Shown: positions 27,761 to 35,611 of the stretch, in pieces | Layout: each line of letters opens with the position of its first letter | Position numbering within the stretch: position 1 is the stretch's first letter | NCBI RefSeq assembly: GCF_003963535.1 | Contig: NZ_CP034539.1 | Span: 7,812,001 to 7,876,000, forward strand | Direction of reading: 5' to 3' | DNA length: 64,000 nt | DNA from: Streptomyces cyaneochromogenes | GTDB taxonomy: Bacteria > Actinomycetota > Actinomycetes > Streptomycetales > Streptomycetaceae | Program-made: the position numbers and the translations under genes | Notes under the pieces: generated by a model | Seen by the model: the letters and a program-made list of their open reading frames with translations, nothing else | The model's database searches: none | What the model was told of the DNA's origin: nothing

Positions 27761-29025
27761 TGAAGATCAGTTTCTTGCTGCACAACGCCTACGGGATCGG
27801 AGGCACGATCACCACCACGTTCAACCTGGCCCAGGCGCTGGCCGAGCGGCACGAGGTGGAGATCGTCTCCGTGCTGCGGCACCGGGAGCGCCCCAACTTC
27901 ACCCTGGACCCGAAGGTTTCCTTAACGCCACTGGTGGACCTGCGCCACGAGAAGGAACATCCCCTGCATCTGAGACCGGCAAGAGTGTTTCCGGTCGCAG
28001 AGTACCGCCACCACCAGTACAGCGAGCTGACCGACCAGCGGATCGGCGAATGCCTGGCCGCGATCGACGCCGACGTCGTCATCGGCACCCGGCCGGGGCT
28101 CAACGTGCACCTGGCACTGCAGGCACCGGAGCACGTCGTCCGCATCGGGCAGGAGCACCTCACCCTCGGCAACCATCCGCCCCGGCTGCGCACCGTGCTG
28201 CGCCGGGCCTACCGCCGGCTCGACGTGCTCACCGCGGTCACGGAGGCGGACGCCGCCGCGTACCGGCGCAGGATGCGGCTGCCCGGGGTCCGGGTCGAGG
28301 CACTCCCGAACAGCGTCCCCGATCCGGTGCTGCCCGCCGCGGACGGCACCGCCAGGATCGTGGTCGCGGCGGGACGACTGGTCCCGGTGAAGCGGTACGA
28401 CCTGCTCATCGAGGCGTTCGCCCTGGTCGCCGCCGAACACCCTGACTGGCAGCTGCGCATCTATGGCAAGGGGGAGGAGCAGGACCGCCTGCGGCAGCTC
28501 ATCCACCGCCTCGGCCTGTACGAGAACGTCTTCCTCATGGGTGCCGCCGCCCCCATGGAGGCGGAGTGGGTCAAGGGCTCGATCGGCGCGGCCGCGTCGA
28601 ACTTCGAGCCGTTCGGCATGACCATCGTCGAGGCGATGCGCTGCGGCCTGCCGGTCGTGAGCACCGACTGCCCGTACGGACCCGGCGAGATCATCGAGGA
28701 CGGGGTCGACGGCCGGCTGGTGCCCGTCGGGGACCGCGACGCGCTCGGCGCCGCACTGCTGGACCTCGTCCGCGACGACGAGCGACGCCGGCGGATGGGC
28801 CGCACGGCCATGGCGAACGCGCGACGGTTCGCCCCCGTCCCGGTCGTGGAACATGCCGAACGCCTGATGGACGAGGCGATGTCGGCCCGCCGGACCGGGC
28901 GACGGACCGCGCCGGAACGCGGCCGAATACGCAACGCCCTGGTGAGCCAGGGCTTCGCCGCACGCGACACCGCGCACGCCGCGGCCGCCCGCGCGCTGCG
29001 CACGGTTCGGAGGGGACAGCGATGA
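27760..29025 (+). CDS. Glycosyltransferase family 4 protein
   Basis: The GT-B fold is clear. The N-terminal Rossmann half begins MKISFLLHNAYGIGGTITT, with the glycine loop used by GT4 enzymes. The C-terminal half has AAGRLVPVKRYDLLIEAF and the nucleotide-sugar motif NFEPFGMTIVEAMRCGLPVVSTDCPYGPGEII (E-x7-E type). The length is 421 residues and there is no signal peptide, so it should act at the inner face of the membrane. Donor and acceptor cannot be told. The ATG at 27760 has no good ribosome-binding site within 15 bp. It overlaps the next gene by ATGA and the pair is bracketed by twin terminator-like hairpins. Confidence 0.88.
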   Translation: MKISFLLHNAYGIGGTITTTFNLAQALAERHEVEIVSVLRHRERPNFTLDPKVSLTPLVDLRHEKEHPLHLRPARVFPVAEYRHHQYSELTDQRIGECLAAIDADVVIGTRPGLNVHLALQAPEHVVRIGQEHLTLGNHPPRLRTVLRRAYRRLDVLTAVTEADAAAYRRRMRLPGVRVEALPNSVPDPVLPAADGTARIVVAAGRLVPVKRYDLLIEAFALVAAEHPDWQLRIYGKGEEQDRLRQLIHRLGLYENVFLMGAAAPMEAEWVKGSIGAAASNFEPFGMTIVEAMRCGLPVVSTDCPYGPGEIIEDGVDGRLVPVGDRDALGAALLDLVRDDERRRRMGRTAMANARRFAPVPVVEHAERLMDEAMSARRTGRRTAPERGRIRNALVSQGFAARDTAHAAAARALRTVRRGQR

Positions 29026-29873
29026 CGACGGAGCCCGGCGCGACGCGTGACGCGCACCTGCGTGCCGACTGCACGATCGACGCGGACGGCCGGATCGCCT
29101 TCACCTTCCGGTCGCCGGCGGCCGCTCCCGGCTCCCGGCCGCCCCAGTTGCTGCTGCGGCCGCGCCCCAAGAAGGGGCAGCCCGAGAAGGTCCCGCACGC
29201 CCTCGACCTGGAGCCCCTGGACGACGGCCGCCTGTGCGCCGTCCTGGAGCCGAGGCCCGCCCTCGCCGAGGGCCGGTGGGACGTGTACCTCCTTGCCGAA
29301 CCCGGAGCGGCACGGCAGCGCGTCCGCCCCGGGCTGCGTGACCTGCGCGCCCTCGTCGACGGACAGGCCCGTGACTGGCCGTCGCCGGTCGCCGTACGGG
29401 TGCCGTACACCACCAAGGACGGCTACCTCGCGGTGCGGGCCTGGCTGCGCACCGCCCATGCGGAGGTCGAGGGCATCGAGGTCACGGACCGGACGATGAC
29501 GGTCAGGGCCAGACTGCACGGCACCACGCTCGCCGACGGGGCCGCCGTACGACTGCGCCTGCGGGGCGGGGACGGCGTCGTACGGACCCTGGAACCGAGG
29601 GTCGCGAGTGACGGCCGGGCGTTCTCCTTCACCGTGGACTATGGGGAGTTGGCCGTCGGACAGGGGAAGGGAAGTCGTGTCTGGGACCTCTCCGTCCAGT
29701 CCCGACTCGACGCCACAGCCTCTCCCGTCCGACTCGGCCGGCTGTTCGACGACGTGGCGGATCGCAAGGAGATCTTCGTCCATCCGGCGGCCCAGATCGG
29801 CGCTGTCGCCGTACGTCCCTACTACACCGTCGACAACGACCTCTCCGTGGAGGTGACCGCCGCGACGGCGTGA
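29022..29873 (+). CDS. Conserved hypothetical protein, partner of the GT4 gene
   Basis: This is a 283-residue, probably soluble protein rich in beta-strand patterns (VRVPYTTKDGYLAVRAWL, VEVTDRTMTVRARLHG, AFSFTVDYGEL). I do not recognise a catalytic domain; similar proteins in Streptomyces are sometimes labelled transferase, beside glycosyltransferases that build cell-wall glycopolymers. Its ATG (29022-29024) overlaps the GT4 stop, so the two are translationally coupled and probably act on the same polymer. It has no signal peptide or membrane segment. Confidence 0.75.
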   Translation: MTTEPGATRDAHLRADCTIDADGRIAFTFRSPAAAPGSRPPQLLLRPRPKKGQPEKVPHALDLEPLDDGRLCAVLEPRPALAEGRWDVYLLAEPGAARQRVRPGLRDLRALVDGQARDWPSPVAVRVPYTTKDGYLAVRAWLRTAHAEVEGIEVTDRTMTVRARLHGTTLADGAAVRLRLRGGDGVVRTLEPRVASDGRAFSFTVDYGELAVGQGKGSRVWDLSVQSRLDATASPVRLGRLFDDVADRKEIFVHPAAQIGAVAVRPYYTVDNDLSVEVTAATA

Positions 29874-29886
29874 TGTGTGTCCTCGA

Positions 29887-29927
29887 GCGGACCCGGTGGG
29901 CGTTGAGCCGTCGTCCACCGGGTCCGC
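29887..29927. terminator. Terminator hairpin after the GT4 gene pair
   Basis: GCGGACCCGGTGG pairs perfectly with CCACCGGGTCCGC (13 bp) around a 15-nt loop, 13 bp after the stop codon. Its left arm and following bases match the hairpin at 27638-27677. Confidence 0.8.
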
Positions 29928-30003
29928 GAGCCGGACGGACCCGAGGGGGAGAGAGGACCGTCCGGTTGGGGAGTGGCTTGTGTCTGCGCGAAGCCGTGAG
30001 GTG

Positions 30004-30017
30004 CGACAACGTTGTCG
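30004..30017. promoter_or_regulatory. Orphan LacI-type palindrome in a convergent gap
   Basis: CGACAACGTTGTCG is a perfect 14-bp palindrome of LacI-family type, sharing GACAACGTTGTC with the site before the GH92 gene. It lies between the 3' ends of two convergent genes (29873 and 30158), where no promoter is expected. The rest of this 284-bp gap holds the terminator at 29887 and nothing else I can name. Confidence 0.5.
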
Positions 30018-30157
30018 TGCAGTCTCCACACGACTCTACCGCCTCAACGGAGAACACAGTCAAGCCAGTTGGGTATCCGGCCGCTCCGGTCCCGCCTGGG
30101 GAGCGTCCGAGGCGCCGCCGTCCTTCCGTGAGGGCGAGCGGCTCGGTGCACCCGGGG

Positions 30158-31162
30158 TCACACCGGCCGCGGGCTGAAGTCCAACACGTCGCACAGCCAG
30201 TCCAGTTGACGACGGACGTGCACGGCGTCGCCGCCCTCGTGGCCGTTGAACGGATAGGCGTGGATCTCCTTGCGGGGAGCGGCGCCCGACAGTTCCGCAT
30301 AGCGGTTGGCGGCGCCGTACGCCCCGCTCGGCGGGCACACCGTGTCGCGCAGGCCGACCCCGAAGTGGGCCGGTGCGTGGGCGCGCCGGGCGAAGGCGAT
30401 CCCCTCCAGGTAGGAGAGGGTGTCGTACGCGGCCCGCTCGGCGCCCCGGTGCACGGCGAGGTACGCGGCGATCTCGCCGTACGGCCCCGCGTCGGTGAGG
30501 TCGAGTGCGCGCCGGATGCCGCACAGGAACGGGGCGGTGGCGAGGAGTGCGGCGAGGTCCGGGACGAGACCGGCGACCGCGAGGGCGAGCCCGCCGCCCT
30601 GGCTGTTGCCGACGGCCGCGATGCGGGCGGCGTCCACCCCGGGCAGAGCCCGCACGGCCGTGACGGCTCGTACCGCGTCCGTGATCAGGCGGCGGTAGTG
30701 GTGGTCGTGGGGCGACAGCAGCCCGCGCACCGCCGGGCCCGGGCCGCCCGGTGCCGTGGCGTGCGGGTCCGGGGTGGCACCTCCGCTGCCGTACTGGTCG
30801 CCCTGGCCCCTGTTGTCCATCAGCAGATGCGCGTACCCGGCGTTGACCCAGGTCAGCCGCTCGTGGGGGAGACCTCGGCCACGGCCGTAACCGGCGTACT
30901 CGACCACGGCCGGCAGCGGATCGCGCACCCCGGCCGGTCTGCTGAACCAGGCCCGCACCGGGTCGCCGGCGAACCCGCGGAAAGTCACGTCCCAGGTCTC
31001 GGTCAGCCGTAGCCCGGTGCGCACAGGGTGCGCAGACACCAACACCTCCGGCTGGGCCGCCTCCTTGAGGGTGTCGTGCCAGAACTCGTCGAAGTCGGCG
31101 GGCTCCTGGGGGTCCGGACGGTAGCGCTCCAGCTCCGCCAAAGGCAGGTCGAACGCGGGCAC
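30158..31162 (-). CDS. Acetylxylan esterase (CE7, AXE1 family)
   Basis: This alpha/beta hydrolase removes acetyl groups from xylan oligosaccharides or short acetylated sugars. The nucleophile elbow GNSQGGG (Ser near residue 185) and the late His in NGHEGGDA are present, with an acidic residue in LRDTVCPP. The opening PAFDLPLAELERYRP is typical for CE7 enzymes, and the length of 334 residues fits. It has no signal peptide, so it would act on imported oligosaccharides in the cytoplasm. It is divergent from an ABC importer operon, with a xylanase-type operator between them, which supports a role in xylan use. Confidence 0.92.
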   Translation of the reverse strand: MPAFDLPLAELERYRPDPQEPADFDEFWHDTLKEAAQPEVLVSAHPVRTGLRLTETWDVTFRGFAGDPVRAWFSRPAGVRDPLPAVVEYAGYGRGRGLPHERLTWVNAGYAHLLMDNRGQGDQYGSGGATPDPHATAPGGPGPAVRGLLSPHDHHYRRLITDAVRAVTAVRALPGVDAARIAAVGNSQGGGLALAVAGLVPDLAALLATAPFLCGIRRALDLTDAGPYGEIAAYLAVHRGAERAAYDTLSYLEGIAFARRAHAPAHFGVGLRDTVCPPSGAYGAANRYAELSGAAPRKEIHAYPFNGHEGGDAVHVRRQLDWLCDVLDFSPRPV

Positions 31163-31314
31163 CAGCGGCCTCCGATTGTTGCGCTTGAAAATCTGAATGT
31201 TTCGACGTCCCGGTCTTCTCCGTGTGCCAGGCTCCTCAACTCCCCTTCCCTGTCAGTCCCATTGACAGCCATTACACCCGCCCCTAACCTCGCCGCAAAG
31301 TTGCCGGTACGAAT

Positions 31315-31327
31315 CCGAAACTTTCGG
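31315..31327. promoter_or_regulatory. Xylanase-type operator palindrome
   Basis: CCGAAA-C-TTTCGG is a perfect 13-bp palindrome matching the GAAA-N-TTTC operators described upstream of Streptomyces xylanase and BxlR-controlled genes. It lies 22 bp before the ABC operon start and 153 bp from the divergent esterase start. Confidence 0.75.
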
Positions 31328-31348
31328 TGCCACCGGGAGGCCCACCGT

Positions 31349-32341
31349 ATGAGCACCTCCACCACGTCGGCTCCACCGCCCGGCACACAGGAGCCGCCGC
31401 CGACGAAGAACCCACCCCGGCGGGGCCGGCCGCCGACGCGCACCGGCTGGCGGCGGGCGCTGCGCCGGGACTGGCGGTTGTACTCACTGGCGCTGCTGCC
31501 GCTGCTTTTCTTCCTGGTCTTCCGCTACCTGCCGATGATCGGCAACGTGATCGCCTTCCGGCGCTTCGAGCCGGGCGGGTCGATGTTCGGCGAGGACTGG
31601 GTGGGGCTGCGTTATGTCGAGATGTTCCTCAGCGACCCCACCTTCTGGCAGGTGTTCCGCAACACCCTGTGGCTCGGCGGACTGACGCTCGTCTTCTGCT
31701 TCCCGATCCCGATCGTGCTCGCCCTGCTGCTCAACGAGGTGCGACGCCGTGCGCTGAAACGATTCGTACAGTCGGTTTCGTATCTGCCGCACTTCCTGTC
31801 GATCGTGATCGTCGCGGGCATCACGATGCAGATGCTCGCCACCGACGGCCCGATCAACCACGTACTGGGCTGGCTCGGCCACGACCCGATCCGCTTCATC
31901 CAGGAACCCGAGTGGTTCCGCACCGTCTACGTCGGCTCGGAGATCTGGCAGACCGCCGGCTGGGGCACGATCCTCTACCTCGCCGCGCTCACCACCATCG
32001 ACGAGGACCTGTACGAGGCCGCCCGCATCGACGGCGCGGGCCGCTGGCGGCAGATCTGGCACGTCACCCTGCCCGGCATCCGGCCCACCATGATCACGCT
32101 GCTGATCCTCAACGTCGGCACGTTCCTCGCCGTCGGCTTCGAGAAGGTCCTTCTGCTGTACAACCCGCTGACCTACCAGACCTCCGACGTGATCTCCACG
32201 TACGTCTACCGGACCGGTGTGGAGTCCAACAGCTTCAGCTACGCCGCCGCCATCGGCCTGTTCGAGGCGATCATCGGCCTGGTCCTGATCACGTCCGCCA
32301 ACCAGCTCTCGCGCCGCACAGTGGGGACCAGCCTGTGGTGA
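31349..32341 (+). CDS. ABC transporter permease (LplB-type), oligosaccharide importer
   Basis: This is a 330-residue inner-membrane permease. After a Pro/Arg-rich cytoplasmic start come six hydrophobic segments (first LYSLALLPLLFFLVF). The cytoplasmic EAA loop that contacts the ATPase reads YEAARIDGAGRWRQIWHVTLPGI. It is related to LplB/YteP permeases that import uronic-acid-containing or complex oligosaccharides. The ATG at 31349 has GGGAGG upstream. It is the first gene of a five-gene operon with GTGA/ATGA overlaps. No ATPase gene is present in the operon; the general ATPase MsiK may serve, as for other Streptomyces sugar importers. Confidence 0.93.
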   Translation: MSTSTTSAPPPGTQEPPPTKNPPRRGRPPTRTGWRRALRRDWRLYSLALLPLLFFLVFRYLPMIGNVIAFRRFEPGGSMFGEDWVGLRYVEMFLSDPTFWQVFRNTLWLGGLTLVFCFPIPIVLALLLNEVRRRALKRFVQSVSYLPHFLSIVIVAGITMQMLATDGPINHVLGWLGHDPIRFIQEPEWFRTVYVGSEIWQTAGWGTILYLAALTTIDEDLYEAARIDGAGRWRQIWHVTLPGIRPTMITLLILNVGTFLAVGFEKVLLLYNPLTYQTSDVISTYVYRTGVESNSFSYAAAIGLFEAIIGLVLITSANQLSRRTVGTSLW

Positions 32342-33207
32342 AGCCGAGTCGTTCCCACCGTGTCTTCCAGGGCGTCAACGGGGTGATCCTCACCCTTGTC
32401 GTGGCCGTGACCCTGTACCCCTTCCTCAACATCGTCGCCCGGTCCTTCAGCGGGGAGCGTCAGATCCGCGCCGGTGAGGTGACCCTGTGGCCCAAGGGGT
32501 TCAACCTCACCACGTACAAGATCGTGTTCCAGGACTCCATGTTCTGGCGCAACTACGGCAACACCGTGCTCTACACGGTCGTGGCGACCGCCGTCGCCAT
32601 GGTGCTGACGACCTGTTACGCCTACGTCCTGTCGAAGAAGCACCTCAAGGGCCGCACCGCACTCGTCGGCATCGCCGTGTTCACCATGTTCTTCACCGGC
32701 GGTCTGATCCCCAACTACGTCCTGATCACCAGCCTCGGTCTGAAGAACAGCGTGTGGGCGATCGCCCTGCCCAACGCGATCAGCGTGTTCAACCTGCTGG
32801 TGATGAAGGCCTTCTTCGAGAGCCTGCCGACCGAGCTGGAGGAGGCCGCGCAGATCGACGGGCTGAGTACGTACGGCATCCTGCTGCGGATCGTGCTGCC
32901 GCTGTCCAAGGCGGTCGTCGCCACGATGGTGCTCTTCTACTCGGTGTCGTTCTGGAACTCCTGGTTCAGCGCGTTCCTCTACATGGACCAGACCGACCTC
33001 ATGCCGGTCACCGTCTATCTGCGCAACCTCATCCAGGGCGCCACCGCAGGCTCCAACGCCGGTGCCGGCGCGGAGCAGCTCAGCCAGGTCGGGGCGAACA
33101 TCCAGGCGGTCACCATCGTGCTCACCGCGCTGCCGATCCTCTGCGTGTACCCGTTCGTCCAGCGCTACTTCGTCTCGGGCGTGATGCTCGGCGCGGTCAA
33201 GGGCTGA
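32338..33207 (+). CDS. ABC transporter permease (YtcP/LplC-type)
   Basis: This is the second permease of the importer, 289 residues with six membrane segments, the first being ILTLVVAVTLYPFLNIVARSF. The EAA loop is LEEAAQIDGLSTYGILLRIVLPL. The start GTG (32338-32340) overlaps the stop of the first permease. The long periplasmic loop MDQTDLMPVTVYLRNLIQGAT is usual for the LplC/YtcP group, which works with large lipoprotein binding proteins like the next gene product. Confidence 0.92.
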   Translation: MKPSRSHRVFQGVNGVILTLVVAVTLYPFLNIVARSFSGERQIRAGEVTLWPKGFNLTTYKIVFQDSMFWRNYGNTVLYTVVATAVAMVLTTCYAYVLSKKHLKGRTALVGIAVFTMFFTGGLIPNYVLITSLGLKNSVWAIALPNAISVFNLLVMKAFFESLPTELEEAAQIDGLSTYGILLRIVLPLSKAVVATMVLFYSVSFWNSWFSAFLYMDQTDLMPVTVYLRNLIQGATAGSNAGAGAEQLSQVGANIQAVTIVLTALPILCVYPFVQRYFVSGVMLGAVKG

Positions 33208-33272
33208 CCGGCGGGGCGCCGACGGGGAGCCGGCGGGGAGCGTCAACCCACTTACGGAACAAAGGAGTATCC

Positions 33273-34928
33273 GTGAAGAACGCAGGACAACTGTCGCGGC
33301 GCCAGATCCTCGCCGCCGCCGGTTTCATCGGCCTCGCCACCCTCACCGGCTGCGGCAGCGGCGACGACGGCGGGGACTCCAAGGACCTGTCGAAGAAGCA
33401 GAACGGCGCGATGAAGGAGTACCGCACCGGACAGCAGTTCAAGGCCGCGAAGCCCCTCTCCTTCTCGCTGCTGCACAACAACAACCCCGTCTACCCGACG
33501 AAGAGCGGCTGGCTGTTCTGGCAGGAGGTCACCAAGCGCACCGGCATCACGCTCAAGCCCGTCGACGTCCCGCTGGCGGACTACGAGAAGAAGCGCAGCG
33601 TCCTCATCGGCGCGGGCGACGCCCCCTTCCTGATCCCCAAGACCTACCACCCCTCCGAGGTCGCCTTCGTGTCGTCCGGCGCGATCCTCGCCGTCAGTGA
33701 CTACGTGCACCTGATGCCCAACTTCCAGGACAAGGTGAGGAGATGGAAGCTCGAGCCCGAGCTCGACTCCATACGCCAGTCCGACGGCAAGTACTACCTG
33801 CTGCCCGGCCTGCACGAGAAGGCCAAGTCCGGCTACTCACTGTCCTTGCGCACGGACGTCCTCGACAAGCACGGACTGGCCCTGCCCACCAGCTGGGACG
33901 AGGTGTACGACGTCCTCAAGGCACTCAAGGCCGAGTACCCGGACACATACCCCTGGACCGACCGCTGGAGCACCAACACCCCCTTCCCGTGCGGCGCGCT
34001 GTTCAGCTACCTCGGCCAGGCGTACGGGGTCAAGGCGGGGTGGACGTACGACAACATCTCCTTCGACTCCAAGGCGCAGAAGTTCGTCTTCACCGCCACG
34101 CAGGACGGCTACCGGCAGATGATCGAGTACCTGCGCAAGCTCGTCGCCGAGAAGCTCCTCGACCCGGAGAGCTTCACCCAGCAGGACGACCAGGCGGTGC
34201 AGAAGCTGCTGGCCGAGAAGTCCTATGTGATCAGTGCCAACCCGCAGGAGCTGGTGCAGAACTACCGCTACAACCTGCGGAAGCAGATCAAGGGCGCGAA
34301 GATCGAGATGGTGCCGGTGCCGCTCGGCCCGGCGGGCCCGGTGGTGCTCGGCGGGGCCCGGCTGGAGAACGGCATCATGATCTCCAGCAAGGCCCTCAAG
34401 AGCGACACCTTCGTCGCGATGATGCAGTTCGTGGACTGGCTCTGGTACTCCGACGAGGGCCAGAAGTTCTGCAAGTGGGGCGTCCCGGGCGTCACCTACA
34501 CCGAGTCCGGCGACACCTACGAGCTCAAGCCCGGCATCTCCCTGATGGGCTCCGACCCGGACGCCCCGAAGGACCTCCAGAAGGACTACGGCTTCTTCAA
34601 CGGCGTCTTCACCTACGGCGGCAGCTGGGCCCTGGTCTCCTCCAACTTCAGCCCGGACGAGAAGAAGTTCCAGGACGCCATGACCCAGCGCGAACAGCTC
34701 CCGATCGACCCGGCGCACCCGCTGCAGTCCATGGAGCAGGAACAGGCGACGCTCTGGGACACCCCGCTCAAGGACCACGCCATCCAGAACACCCTCAAGT
34801 TCGTCCTCGGCAAGCGCCCGCTGTCCGAATGGGACGACTACGTCGCCGAGTCGAAGGCCAAGAACATGGACCAACTCGTGGACCTGCACAACAAGGCGAA
34901 GGAACGCTTCGAGAAGGAGAACGGGTGA
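33273..34928 (+). CDS. Sugar ABC transporter substrate-binding lipoprotein (551 residues)
   Basis: The N-terminus has a twin-arginine motif (SRRQILAAAGF) and a lipobox (TLTGC, Cys near residue 27), so it is likely exported by Tat and anchored by lipid. The large size and conserved segments (GWLFWQEVTKRTGITLKPVDVP, WDEVYDVLKALK, FVDWLWYSDEGQ) fit the LplA/YtcQ family, which binds complex oligosaccharides. The GTG at 33273 follows AAAGGAG. It is cotranscribed with two permeases, a DUF624 protein and a GH42 enzyme. The ligand is unknown; the xylan-type operator and nearby CE7 and GH67 genes suggest decorated xylan fragments, while the GH42 enzyme suggests galactosides. Confidence 0.92.
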   Translation: MKNAGQLSRRQILAAAGFIGLATLTGCGSGDDGGDSKDLSKKQNGAMKEYRTGQQFKAAKPLSFSLLHNNNPVYPTKSGWLFWQEVTKRTGITLKPVDVPLADYEKKRSVLIGAGDAPFLIPKTYHPSEVAFVSSGAILAVSDYVHLMPNFQDKVRRWKLEPELDSIRQSDGKYYLLPGLHEKAKSGYSLSLRTDVLDKHGLALPTSWDEVYDVLKALKAEYPDTYPWTDRWSTNTPFPCGALFSYLGQAYGVKAGWTYDNISFDSKAQKFVFTATQDGYRQMIEYLRKLVAEKLLDPESFTQQDDQAVQKLLAEKSYVISANPQELVQNYRYNLRKQIKGAKIEMVPVPLGPAGPVVLGGARLENGIMISSKALKSDTFVAMMQFVDWLWYSDEGQKFCKWGVPGVTYTESGDTYELKPGISLMGSDPDAPKDLQKDYGFFNGVFTYGGSWALVSSNFSPDEKKFQDAMTQREQLPIDPAHPLQSMEQEQATLWDTPLKDHAIQNTLKFVLGKRPLSEWDDYVAESKAKNMDQLVDLHNKAKERFEKENG

Positions 34929-35611
34929 GCGGCGGCGTCCGTACGGCCGACTTCGGCGCCGGAGTCCTCTCCCGCGCCGCCGCCCTGATCCACACCCTGG
35001 TCACCGTCGAGGCCCTGCTGCTCCTGGCCGCCGCACCCGGACTCGCCGGCCTGCTCCTCCTCGGCCCCGACCCGGCCAACCTGCCCCTGGCCGCCGTATG
35101 CCTGCTGCCGCTGGGCCCCGCCCTGTCCGCCGCCGTCTACGCCCTGCACCACCGCACCGGTGACCTCACCGATCTGCACCCGGCCCGCGCCTACGTCCGA
35201 GGCTGGCGGCTCAACGCCCTCCCGGCGCTGCGGCTCTGGACACCACTGCTCGCCTGGCTGACCGTCATCGCCTTCACCCTGACCCACTTCTCGGCCACCG
35301 GTCTGCCCGGCTGGTGGGCGGTGCTGCTCGGCGTGATCGGCACCGGCTCCCTGCTGTGGGGCGCGCACGCGCTGGTCCTCACCTCGCTGTTCGCCTTCCG
35401 CGGCCGCGACACCGCCCGCCTCGCCGCGTACTTCCTCTTCCGGCACGGCCGCGCCACCCTCGGCGCCGCCTCCCTGCTCCTGCTGACGGCCGCGTCGACC
35501 GCCCTGCTGACCGAGGCCCTGCCCGCCCTGCTGGCGGCCCCACTGCTGCTCTCCCTGCTGCACAGCAGCCGCCCGGTGATCGCCGAGACCCAGGAGGACT
35601 TCACCGCATGA
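34925..35611 (+). CDS. DUF624 (YesL-type) membrane protein
   Basis: This is a 228-residue integral membrane protein with about five or six hydrophobic segments (LIHTLVTVEALLLLAAAPGLAGLLLL, WWAVLLGVIGTGSLLWGAHALVLTSLFAF). Size, topology and position after an LplABC-type importer match DUF624/YesL proteins, which are regularly found in such operons without a known function. The GTG start (34925) overlaps the stop of the binding-protein gene, and its own stop overlaps the GH42 start. Confidence 0.8.
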   Translation: MSGGVRTADFGAGVLSRAAALIHTLVTVEALLLLAAAPGLAGLLLLGPDPANLPLAAVCLLPLGPALSAAVYALHHRTGDLTDLHPARAYVRGWRLNALPALRLWTPLLAWLTVIAFTLTHFSATGLPGWWAVLLGVIGTGSLLWGAHALVLTSLFAFRGRDTARLAAYFLFRHGRATLGAASLLLLTAASTALLTEALPALLAAPLLLSLLHSSRPVIAETQEDFTA

